A stretch of 13,504 nucleotides of DNA. Source: Ruminococcus sp. (GTDB lineage: Bacteria > Bacillota > Clostridia > Oscillospirales > Ruminococcaceae). The translations under genes were made by a program, and so were the position numbers. The notes under the pieces were generated by a model. That model had not been told where the DNA came from. It did no database searches and saw only the letters and a program-made list of their open reading frames with translations. Shown piece by piece: positions 8,025-13,504 of this stretch; the first letter of the stretch is position 1; the number at the start of each line of letters is the position of its first letter. The DNA lies in assembly GCA_024697705.1 (NCBI GenBank), contig JAILFF010000006.1, positions 1-13,504 on the forward strand. The letters are read 5' to 3'.

Positions 8025-8759
8025 ATGAGAACAGTGATCGAGGTAAGCCGTCTGACGGGAGTGAGTATACGCACTCTTCAATACTATGACAAGATAGGTC
8101 TGCTGAAGCCTTCGGTGCGCACGGAGGCGGGCTACCGGCTGTATGACGATACGGCGCTGGAGCGTTTGCAGCAGATACTTCTTTTCCGAGAGCTTGAATT
8201 TCAGCTTGCCGAGATCAGGGATATACTTGACGCTCCGGGCTTTGACAGAAAAAAAGCACTCGACCGGCAGATAGATCTTCTGACTTTGAAAAAAGAGCGT
8301 CTTGAAAAGATCATTGCTTTCGCTCGTGAAATAAGACAAAAAGGAGAGAATATTATGGATTTTAACGCTTTCGATAACAGTGAACTGGAAGAATACGCCA
8401 AACGTGCAAAGGAGAGCTGGGGCGATACAAGGGAGTACGCCGAATATGCCGAAAAATCGGCTGACCGCACGGCTGAGGAAAACAAGGGCATCGCCGATGG
8501 CTTGATGAGCATTTTTGCGGAGTTTGGCAGACTGCGCGGCACACCTGCGGACGGCGAAGGAGCGCAGGCGCTTGTTGAAAAGCTCAAAAGCTACATCACC
8601 GAGCATTACTATAACTGCGGGAATGAAATGCTTTCCTCGCTCGGGAAAATGTACGCCGCCGACGGTGAGTTCAAAACGAACATAGACAAAGCGGGCGGAG
8701 AGGGAACGGCAGAATTTTCCGCCCGCGCCATAGAGATATACTGCGGCAGGCAGGATTGA
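8025..8759 (+). CDS. MerR-family regulator with TipAS-like effector domain
   Basis: Transcription regulator of 244 aa. A MerR winged helix-turn-helix occupies about 1-70 (IEVSRLTGVSIRTLQYYDKIGLL, then GYRLYDDTALERL). A dimerisation coiled coil spans about 75-105, and the helical C-terminal domain (about 115-244) resembles the TipAS drug-recognition domain of TipAL and Mta, including the segment HYYNCGNEMLSSLGKMYAAD. Family members sense cationic or peptide antibiotics and usually activate their own gene and an efflux gene; no efflux gene is adjacent here. The chosen start is ATG at 8025 with TGGAGGT about 7 nt upstream. A GTG at 8010 would place that ribosome binding site inside the gene. The ligand is unknown. 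Confidence 0.88.
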   Translation: MRTVIEVSRLTGVSIRTLQYYDKIGLLKPSVRTEAGYRLYDDTALERLQQILLFRELEFQLAEIRDILDAPGFDRKKALDRQIDLLTLKKERLEKIIAFAREIRQKGENIMDFNAFDNSELEEYAKRAKESWGDTREYAEYAEKSADRTAEENKGIADGLMSIFAEFGRLRGTPADGEGAQALVEKLKSYITEHYYNCGNEMLSSLGKMYAADGEFKTNIDKAGGEGTAEFSARAIEIYCGRQD

Positions 8760-8793
8760 TCGAACTGTTCAGTCTGCTCGGTGTAACAAAACG

Positions 8794-8826
8794 GATCACC
8801 TTGCCATATTATGTAGCGAGGTGATC
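8794..8826 (+). promoter_or_regulatory. Stem-loop sequestering the asnB ribosome binding site
   Basis: GATCACCTTGC (8794-8804) pairs with GCGAGGTGATC (8816-8826), an 11-bp stem with one G-T wobble and an 11-nt loop. The 3' arm contains the Shine-Dalgarno sequence GAGGTG (8818-8823), and the ATG begins 3 nt after the stem. Only three T residues follow, so termination is less likely than control of translation initiation. It could alternatively be a weak terminator for the MerR gene or an operator. Confidence 0.5.
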
Positions 8827-8829
8827 TTT

Positions 8830-10683
8830 ATGTGTGCTATTGCAGGAATTATTGGTTTCGGCGCCGACTATGAGAAAATCATCGGCGATAAAAAAGCCCG
8901 CGCCGCCGCGATGATCGGCGCTCTCAAAAGGCGCGGTCCCGATTCGGACGGCGTGTACAAGGGCAGGGGCGTGCTGATGATACATACAAGGCTTGCCGTC
9001 ATCGACCCCGAAAACGGCGCTCAGCCGATGATCTGTGCCAACAGGGGCGGCGAACTGGTGCTCGTATACAACGGCGAGCTCTACAATACCGACGAGCTTC
9101 GCCGCGAGCTGCGGTCTCTCGGTGCGGAGTTCAGAACGTCGAGCGATACCGAGGTGGTCCTCCGCAGCTATGCCGAGTGGGGAGGGGAGTGCGTCAAGCG
9201 CTTCAACGGGATATTCGCGTTTGCCGTGTGGGACAGCGCCCGCGGGAGCCTGTTCCTTGCCCGCGACCGTGCGGGAGTAAAGCCGCTGTTTTTTTCGCTG
9301 ACAAACGGCTTGCTGTACTTCGCGTCCGAGATCAAAGGGCTGTTCGCGGCAGGTATTCCCGCAAGGCTCGGTGCAAAAGGCGTTCGTGAGATAATGCTGC
9401 TCGGTCCCGCCCGAACGCCCGGCTGCGGAGTGTTCGAGGGCGTGGAGGAGATCCTTCCCGGAGAATGTGCGGTCTATGACGAAAGCGGTCTGCACCGTCG
9501 GACGTACTGGGATATGTGTACGGACGGCGGCGCATTCGTCGCCGAAAGCTTTGAGCAGGTGCGTGACCGAACGGCGGAGCTTGTCACCGATGCGGTGCTT
9601 CGTCAGACGGTCTCCGATGTGCCGCTGTGTACGTTCCTTTCGGGCGGGCTGGATTCGAGCATCATCTCTTCGATAACGGCGCGGCGCTTTGCGGAGGAAG
9701 GCAGGCGGCTCAATACCTTCTCGGTCGAGTACCGCGACAATAAGAAGTATTTCACGGCGGGGAAATTTCAGCCCGACGCCGACGACGAGTATATCGACGA
9801 AATGGTAAGGTTTCTCGGCACGGAGCATACCCGCGTGGTGATCGACACGCCCGAGCTTGTTGACGCGCTTTACACGGCGACGGAAGCCCGCGATCTTCCG
9901 GGCATGGCAGATGTTGACAGCTCGCTGCTGCTGTTCTGCAAGGCGGTCAGGGAACATTCGACGGTGGCGCTTTCGGGTGAGTGCGCGGACGAGATATTCG
10001 GCGGCTATCCGTGGTACCGCGACCCCGAAATACGCGAGAAAGCGGGTTTCCCATGGTCGCAGAGCACGGCATACCGTGCCTCGCTGGTGAGGGAGGAATA
10101 TCTTGAAGGCAGCCGGCCCGAAGAATATGTTTCGTCGAGGTACCGCGGAACGTGCGAAAAGGCTGCTGCCGAAGGTCTTCCGCCGCTCGAAAAACGTATG
10201 CGTGAGATGATGCGGCTTAATACCGACTGGTTCATGCAGACGCTTCTTGAACGAAAAGACAGAATGTCAATGTACTGGGGGCTGGAGGTGCGCGTGCCGT
10301 TTTGCGACCATCGCATAATGGAGTACCTTAGCTGTGTGTCGTGGGAGTACAAGGATTGGCGCGGGCGCGAAAAGGGCTTGCTTCGTGCGGCGGCGGAGTC
10401 GAAGGGGCTTCTGCCCGAGAAGGTCTTGCGGCGGAAGAAGTCTCCGTATCCCAAGACGCACAATCCCGGGTATGAGCGGGCGGTGCGGGAGCGATTGGCA
10501 GAGGAGCTTTCGCAGACGGAGTGTCCGCTGTTGTATCTGCTCAAACGCGGAGAGATAGAGCGGCTGATGTATCGCGGCGAGCATACGGCGTGGTTCGGGC
10601 AGCTGATGAACGACCCGCAGATCATGGCTTACCTAATACAGGTCAACCACTGGCTGCGGACGTATCGTATCGAATTGGTGTGA
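8830..10683 (+). CDS. asnB: Asparagine synthetase B, glutamine-hydrolysing
   Basis: Cytoplasmic enzyme (617 aa) that makes asparagine from aspartate, ATP and glutamine-derived ammonia. The start is fixed at ATG 8830 because Cys2 (MCAIAG) must be the N-terminal nucleophile of the class II glutaminase after Met removal; a GTG at 8821 would bury it. The glutaminase domain (about 2-200) shows RRGPDSDG, HTRLAVID, YNGELYN and SSDTEVVL. The synthetase domain contains the ATP pyrophosphatase loop SGGLDS (271-276), SGECADEIFGGYPWY, RKDRMSMYWGLEVRVPFCDH and RRKKSPYPKTHNP. Its length fits the longer Bacillus/Clostridium AsnB/AsnO type rather than the 554-residue E. coli enzyme. Amidation of another substrate, as in some AsnB-like proteins, cannot be excluded. 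Confidence 0.93.
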   Translation: MCAIAGIIGFGADYEKIIGDKKARAAAMIGALKRRGPDSDGVYKGRGVLMIHTRLAVIDPENGAQPMICANRGGELVLVYNGELYNTDELRRELRSLGAEFRTSSDTEVVLRSYAEWGGECVKRFNGIFAFAVWDSARGSLFLARDRAGVKPLFFSLTNGLLYFASEIKGLFAAGIPARLGAKGVREIMLLGPARTPGCGVFEGVEEILPGECAVYDESGLHRRTYWDMCTDGGAFVAESFEQVRDRTAELVTDAVLRQTVSDVPLCTFLSGGLDSSIISSITARRFAEEGRRLNTFSVEYRDNKKYFTAGKFQPDADDEYIDEMVRFLGTEHTRVVIDTPELVDALYTATEARDLPGMADVDSSLLLFCKAVREHSTVALSGECADEIFGGYPWYRDPEIREKAGFPWSQSTAYRASLVREEYLEGSRPEEYVSSRYRGTCEKAAAEGLPPLEKRMREMMRLNTDWFMQTLLERKDRMSMYWGLEVRVPFCDHRIMEYLSCVSWEYKDWRGREKGLLRAAAESKGLLPEKVLRRKKSPYPKTHNPGYERAVRERLAEELSQTECPLLYLLKRGEIERLMYRGEHTAWFGQLMNDPQIMAYLIQVNHWLRTYRIELV

Positions 10684-10689
10684 TTTATC

Positions 10690-10731
10690 AAAAAAGAGCA
10701 GCTGCGGGTATTCTCAGCTGCTCTTAATATA
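10690..10731. terminator. Bidirectional terminator between asnB and the aldolase-like gene
   Basis: AAGAGCAGCTG (10694-10704) and CAGCTGCTCTT (10715-10725) form a perfect 11-bp stem with a 10-nt loop. The A-run before it gives a strong U-tract for the minus-strand gene; the plus side continues with TTAATATAT, a weaker tract. It ends both convergent genes. Confidence 0.85.
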
Positions 10732-10759
10732 TATGATAGTGTCTGATAGGCTGGACTTA

Positions 10760-11734
10760 TCAGTCCATCGCCACGACTTCTTTGTAAAACTCCGCGTAAT
10801 CGCGGCGGTTGTCCTTCGTGAACGCGATCGCCGTTCTCGGGTGCTGGTTGAGAAGACCCGTCAGAAGATACTGGAGATCGTAGCCCCATACCATGCCCTC
10901 GTCACGCAGCTTGTTGACGTACTGCTCGATGAACTTTATTACGGGGAAAACATTGTACTTCGGATTCTTTAAGAAGCCGAGCAGCAGCTCCATAGCGCAG
11001 TTTCCCGCACCTCTTCCGAGTGCCGCATATGTTGCGTCGAGCCAGTCTACGCCGTCGCCTACCGCTTCGATCGTGTTCGCGAACGCAAGCTGCTGATTGT
11101 TGTGCGCGTGTATGCCTATCTTTTTGCCGTACTTCTCGGCGTATTCCACATACAGCGCCGCGATGCGCTGCATCTGTTCGGGATAAAGCGCTCCGAAGCT
11201 GTCCACGATGTAGATGACGTCTACGGGAGTCTGCCCCAGAATGTCGAGAGCTGTCCGAACGTCCGTTTCCTGTGCCGCCGAGATCGCCATGATGTTGCAG
11301 CTTACCTCGTAGCCCTTGCGCTTGGCGTCTTCGATCATGTCAACAGCCGTCGGTATCTGATTCAGATAGGTAGCGACTCTGATGAGGTCGATAACGCTTT
11401 CATCGCGGGGGATAATGTCCTGCTTGTAGCGGCATCTGCCGACGTCAGCCATGACAGCGAGCTTCAGATCGGTGTCGTTGTCGCCGACTATGGCACGCAG
11501 ATCGGCTTCATCGCAGAATTTCCACTTGCCGAATTTGCTCGGGTCGAACATTTCCTTGTCGCCCTTGTAGCCGAATTCCATATAATCCACGCCCGCCTTG
11601 ATGTTCGCGAGATAAAGCCCGCGCACAAAGCTGTCGTCGAAGTAGAAGTCGTTGACAAGACCGCCGTCCCTGATGGTGGCGTCCACGACCTTGATGCTGT
11701 CGCGGTATGTCATGAGCTTTGATATTTCTTTCAT
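10760..11734 (-). CDS. DRE-TIM metallolyase / HMGL-like aldolase-family protein
   Basis: Predicted cytoplasmic, metal-dependent TIM-barrel enzyme (324 aa) of the HMG-CoA lyase / 4-hydroxy-2-oxovalerate aldolase superfamily, which makes or breaks C-C bonds next to a 2-oxo acid. DATIRDGG (18-25) is the DRE-type motif on the first strand, with D23 a likely metal ligand. GIHAHNNQ with H209 and H211 supplies the metal-binding histidines. VDSFGALYP and LGRGAGN (about 238-244) are further family motifs. The start is ATG at 11734 with AAAGGA 9 nt upstream; the frame extends to 11773, but without a ribosome binding site. It has its own promoter and appears monocistronic. No neighbouring pathway gene identifies the substrate. 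Confidence 0.85.
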   Translation of the reverse strand: MKEISKLMTYRDSIKVVDATIRDGGLVNDFYFDDSFVRGLYLANIKAGVDYMEFGYKGDKEMFDPSKFGKWKFCDEADLRAIVGDNDTDLKLAVMADVGRCRYKQDIIPRDESVIDLIRVATYLNQIPTAVDMIEDAKRKGYEVSCNIMAISAAQETDVRTALDILGQTPVDVIYIVDSFGALYPEQMQRIAALYVEYAEKYGKKIGIHAHNNQQLAFANTIEAVGDGVDWLDATYAALGRGAGNCAMELLLGFLKNPKYNVFPVIKFIEQYVNKLRDEGMVWGYDLQYLLTGLLNQHPRTAIAFTKDNRRDYAEFYKEVVAMD

Positions 11735-11780
11735 AACAGTGATTCCTTTCTGAAACCGGGTCTGAATTTCCAACCGCTAT

Positions 11781-11809
11781 ATTATATCACAAAAGTTAAG
11801 TAATATCAA
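11781..11809 (-). promoter_or_regulatory. Promoter of the aldolase-like gene
   Basis: On the minus strand, TTGATA (11809-11804) and TATAAT (11786-11781) are separated by 17 bp, with an extended -10 TG one base before TATAAT. The leader would be about 40 nt. Confidence 0.8.
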
Positions 11810-11890
11810 GCGGGTAACAGTAAATTTTTTCTTATAATTCGTTAAGTTGTTTATAAATGTAAAAAAAATATTAACATAGCTGTGCGCGGC

Positions 11891-11919
11891 TTGACTTTTA
11901 TAATTTGTTGTGATATAAT
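11891..11919 (+). promoter_or_regulatory. Promoter of tRNA-Thr
   Basis: TTGACT (11891-11896) and TATAAT (11914-11919) are separated by 17 bp, with an extended -10 TG (TGATATAAT). The tRNA begins 17 nt after the -10 box. Confidence 0.85.
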
Positions 11920-11936
11920 TAAACTGTTATATTGAA

Positions 11937-12009
11937 GCTGGTATGGCTCAGTTGGTAGAGCAGCGCATTCGTAATGCGCAGGTCGTCGGTTCGAGTCCGA
12001 CTACCAGCT
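11937..12009 (+). tRNA. tRNA-Thr (anticodon CGT)
   Basis: A full cloverleaf is visible. The acceptor stem is GCTGGTA/TACCAGC, the D arm GCTC/GAGC, and the anticodon stem GCGCA/TGCGC with loop TTCGTAA giving anticodon CGT, which reads the Thr codon ACG. The T arm is GTCGG/CCGAC with TTCGAGT. The discriminator base is T and CCA is not encoded. It has its own promoter and terminator. Accessory DNA with a recombinase remnant begins beyond it, so the gene may be an integration site. Confidence 0.97.
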
Positions 12010-12016
12010 TTTGGTA

Positions 12017-12055
12017 GGCGTGTTCTCAAATGATTGTAGACACGCCATTTTCTTT
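12017..12055 (+). terminator. Terminator of tRNA-Thr
   Basis: GGCGTGT (12017-12023) pairs with ACACGCC (12040-12046), followed by ATTTTCTTT. It begins 8 nt after the tRNA end. Confidence 0.75.
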
Positions 12056-12304
12056 GTAATACCGTCGTTTTAGAGAATATTATGTACAGTAGTAACTGCA
12101 ATTTTTACAGTTCAAACTGCATATATGTTGCACGAAAAACATAAAGTGTTGCACGAAAGTGTTACACGAAACACATAGGTATATGAAACTGATTTGATTT
12201 ACAACGTTTATTATGCTTTCCTTATAGATTGACATAAGCCATCAACCAATCATTCCATAAATTGGATTGTTGATTGTTTATCTCAATTTATAAATCGTAA
12301 AAAA
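12056..12304. other. AT-rich gene-free stretch beyond tRNA-Thr
   Basis: No gene is supported in this stretch. It holds the three short direct repeats at 12126-12171 (listed separately) and an imperfect stem, ATCAACCAATC (12241-12251) with GATTGTTGAT (12265-12274). Composition is clearly more AT-rich than the genes left of the tRNA, in keeping with foreign or decayed DNA. No copy of the tRNA 3' end was seen here. Confidence 0.5.
12126..12171 (+). repeat. Three iteron-like direct repeats
   Basis: TGTTGCACGAAA occurs at 12126-12137 and 12147-12158, and TGTTACACGAAA at 12160-12171, so start-to-start distances are 21 and 13 bp. The first interval is two helical turns. Direct repeats of this size near an integration site resemble arm-type recombinase or excisionase sites, or replication iterons. 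The function is unknown. Confidence 0.55.
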
Positions 12305-12352
12305 TAGGGAATACTTACCTGATAATTCAAGTAGGTATTCCCTAAATTTTTG
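12303..12352. terminator. Bidirectional terminator after the toxin gene
   Basis: TAGGGAATAC (12305-12314) pairs with GTATTCCCTA (12335-12344), and the stem continues inward with few mismatches to a TAAT loop. It is flanked by an A-run on the left and ATTTTT on the right, so it can act in both directions. It lies about 40 bp after the toxin stop codon on the minus strand. Confidence 0.7.
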
Positions 12353-12382
12353 TCCCTGAAATGATATGGTTTTGGGGGACGA

Positions 12383-12859
12383 TTATTTTAATTCTTCAAT
12401 CAAGATATTTCTAATTTTAATAGAATCAACTTGGAGCGGAGTAAACCTAATGCCACGTTCAATGGCATTTCTAATTCTTAATGCCTTACGTTCGACTTCT
12501 TGTATGTCTTTTTCGTTTACTAATATTAAAGGATTTCCCGCAAAAGTATATGGTCTTTTTACATACTGTTCTGTAATAGGAAACATATCCTGAATCAAAA
12601 ACGCACTATACTTGTCGTTACTAAGTTTGCATATATGTAATATGTCACACGGTTTATGTTGCAATTGTTTTTGCTCTATGATCTTTTTAAACTTATCAAT
12701 ACGACTGCTCATTGGAATCACCCAATATATCCCTTTGTGCTTATCGTCAGCAAAACAATAATAGTGTGGGCGATTCTCGGTTTTGTTACCTTTCAAATAT
12801 GGGTCATCAAATTTTTTATAAAAACAGTCATCAATAATATAGAATCCATGTTTTTGCAT
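12383..12859 (-). CDS. Type III toxin, ToxN/AbiQ-superfamily endoribonuclease (CptN-like)
   Basis: Predicted sequence-specific endoribonuclease toxin (158 aa), held inactive by the RNA repeats encoded just upstream. The protein reads like the ToxN/AbiQ/CptN fold. RPHYYCFADD is followed by GIYWVIPMSSRIDKFKKI (43-60), in which P49-M50-S51-S52 matches the conserved active-site region of the family (Thr/Ser-Ser in ToxN, Ser51 in AbiQ). Next come CDILHICKL, SAFLIQDMFPITEQYVKRPY and a basic C-terminal helix with RNAIERGIRF. The length is normal for the family. The start is ATG at 12859 with GGAG 8 nt upstream, directly after the antitoxin terminator. Toxin expression should depend on read-through of that terminator. 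Assignment to CptN rather than TenpN rests on repeat number and length and is less sure than the superfamily call. Confidence 0.85.
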   Translation of the reverse strand: MQKHGFYIIDDCFYKKFDDPYLKGNKTENRPHYYCFADDKHKGIYWVIPMSSRIDKFKKIIEQKQLQHKPCDILHICKLSNDKYSAFLIQDMFPITEQYVKRPYTFAGNPLILVNEKDIQEVERKALRIRNAIERGIRFTPLQVDSIKIRNILIEELK

Positions 12860-12871
12860 TTACACATCTCC

Positions 12872-12903
12872 AAAAAAAATAGCCCCACAATAAAGCGGGG
12901 CTA
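12872..12903 (-). terminator. Intrinsic terminator between antitoxin RNA and toxin gene
   Basis: On the minus strand, TAGCCCCGC pairs with GTGGGGCTA (9 bp with one G-T wobble, loop TTTATT), followed by eight T residues. In type III systems this leaky terminator sets the ratio of antitoxin RNA to toxin mRNA. The toxin ribosome binding site GGAG begins right after the T-tract. Confidence 0.92.
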
Positions 12904-13056
12904 CTATTACTTTCAACCCAACCACTTATATCCCGCATATTGGTCAGCGGAAAAGACTTTCAACCCAACCACTTATATCCCGCATATTGGTCAGCGGAAA
13001 GTTAAAACGATTTTGACGGCTTTATAAACGCGCCATCAGATAATATATCTTGTCTT
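12880..13056 (-). ncRNA. Type III antitoxin RNA precursor (ToxI/CptI-like)
   Basis: Predicted transcript from a start near 13056 to the terminator at 12903-12880, containing two tandem 47-nt repeats. In each repeat an H-type pseudoknot can be drawn. For the 5'-proximal copy, UUCCGC (12999-12994) pairs with GCGGGA (12983-12978), and the loop UGACCA (12993-12988) pairs with UGGUUG (12971-12966), allowing G-U pairs. Known type III antitoxins are such repeats, cut from the precursor by the toxin and bound to it in a closed ring. RNA ends and folding are predicted, not measured. Confidence 0.85.
12909..13002 (-). repeat. Two tandem 47-bp antitoxin repeats
   Basis: Copies at 12909-12955 and 12956-13002 are directly adjacent; the first 45 of 47 positions (read on the plus strand) are identical, and only the last two bases differ. 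Because 47 is not a multiple of three, the reading frame shifts between copies, which argues for an RNA rather than a protein repeat. Confidence 0.97.
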
Positions 13057-13062
13057 GATTAT

Positions 13063-13091
13063 ATTATACACTATATTCTGCGCCTTGTCAA
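13063..13091 (-). promoter_or_regulatory. Consensus promoter of the type III toxin-antitoxin locus
   Basis: On the minus strand, TTGACA (13091-13086) and TATAAT (13068-13063) are separated by 17 bp, a perfect sigma-A consensus. It should give strong constitutive antitoxin synthesis. It begins 17 bp after the stop codon of the recombinase remnant. Confidence 0.92.
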
Positions 13092-13107
13092 GTGGTTCTT
13101 GAAAATT

Positions 13108-13386
13108 TCACATATCCAACTCATCTTTTAATTGTGTAAGCCTTCTTGTATCTGTTTTTAGATAATGTTTGCGCGTTACATCAGTTCCGCTGTGATTAAG
13201 CAAGGCAGAAATATCCTCTAACGGCATACCCGCAAGAGAGTATAGTTGGGATTGTGTATGTCTCCAATCGTGGGAATGAAGCTGGGGAACCCCAATCATC
13301 TCTCCAATCTTCTTACACCACTCACCAAGCGTTCCTGTACTATAGCAATCCGAGAAAATAGCCGCACAAATCTTTCGGATAAAAAT
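13108..13386 (-). pseudogene. C-terminal remnant of a tyrosine recombinase (integrase)
   Basis: Only the catalytic C-terminus of a phage- or transposon-type integrase remains. LHSHDWRHTQ carries the HxxR box (second catalytic Arg), and LLNHSGTDVTRKHYLKTD carries the NHSG box (usually GHS) and the nucleophilic Tyr. The frame is open from a TGA at 13387-13389 to the TGA at 13108; the first ATG inside is at 13299. The N-terminal arm-binding and core-binding domains and the first catalytic Arg are missing. The 5' side runs directly into the nested inverted-repeat element at 13361-13499, which probably caused or marks the truncation. The product is unlikely to be active. Confidence 0.8.
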
Positions 13387-13499
13387 TCACATTACTGCGT
13401 CAAACTCCCTTGAAGGGCGACTGTCTGAACTTCGTTCAGACCACCTCCTGCGGTCGTTTTCCTTGTACTGTGAATTTTTCTCTCGAAATCTTTATGCAG
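13361..13499. repeat. Nested inverted-repeat element, MITE-like or structured RNA
   Basis: AAAAATTCACA (13381-13391) and TGTGAATTTTT (13469-13479) form a perfect 11-bp inverted repeat. Similarity continues outward imperfectly to about 13361 and 13499, giving arms of about 30 bp. Inside are GTCTGAAC/GTTCAGAC (13423-13441, loop TTC), CCCT/AGGG (13407-13417) and CGAC/GTCG (13418-13421 with 13453-13456), a branched palindromic layout. It abuts the broken integrase. It could be a non-autonomous mobile element or a structured RNA; copy number elsewhere is unknown. Confidence 0.6.
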
Positions 13500-13504
13500 A
13501 TATT

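Noticed and set aside
12909..13002. Possible CRISPR array
   Set aside because: There are only two 47-bp copies in direct contact with no spacer between them, next to a promoter, terminator and toxin gene. No cas genes are present. A type III antitoxin explains all of this.
12656..13027. A 123-codon open frame on the plus strand across the toxin and repeats
   Set aside because: It is antisense to the toxin gene, crosses its terminator, and the two repeat copies are read in different frames. It has no convincing ribosome binding site.
12010..13504. Direct repeat of the tRNA-Thr 3' end as an attR site
   Set aside because: No second copy of the T-arm/acceptor sequence was found by eye in the rest of the window. 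It may lie beyond the right edge.

Overview
The window looks like chromosomal DNA of a fibre-degrading Clostridia species, most like Ruminococcus (Oscillospiraceae). The main reasons are a secreted family 48 cellulase with Ruminococcus-style insertions, Gram-positive ribosome binding sites with sigma-A-type promoters, and a tRNA gene without an encoded CCA end. The species call is inference, since no rRNA or other marker is present.

Layout. Positions 1-2427 (minus strand) hold the N-terminal 809 codons of a GH48 cellulase, whose C-terminus lies outside the window. Its promoter and a leader of about 200 nt lie at 2428-2661, followed by an AT-rich intergenic stretch with two perfect 14-bp palindromes. 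Positions 3157-7823 (plus) form a tight four-gene operon: an ABC ATPase, an ABC-2 permease, a GldG-like protein and a DUF4340 protein, probably one membrane complex of unknown substrate, closed by a terminator. A MerR/TipAS-type regulator (8025-8759) follows, with a 19-bp-spacer promoter typical of its family. Next is a glutamine-dependent asparagine synthetase (8830-10683) whose ribosome binding site lies inside a stem-loop. A bidirectional terminator separates it from a convergent DRE-TIM aldolase-like gene (10760-11734, minus).

The right end is accessory DNA. After a tRNA-Thr(CGT) gene with its own promoter and terminator, the sequence becomes AT-rich and holds three iteron-like repeats, a bidirectional terminator and a complete type III toxin-antitoxin locus on the minus strand. 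That locus has a consensus promoter (TTGACA, 17 bp, TATAAT), two tandem 47-nt repeats that can each fold into an H-type pseudoknot, an intrinsic terminator, and a ToxN/AbiQ-superfamily endoribonuclease gene. Upstream of it are the C-terminal remnant of a tyrosine recombinase and a nested palindromic element of about 140 bp. tRNA gene, recombinase remnant and toxin-antitoxin locus together suggest a decayed integrated element.

The type III toxin-antitoxin locus is the most notable system here. Its architecture (few long repeats, terminator, toxin) fits the CptIN branch best, but the subfamily was judged by eye.
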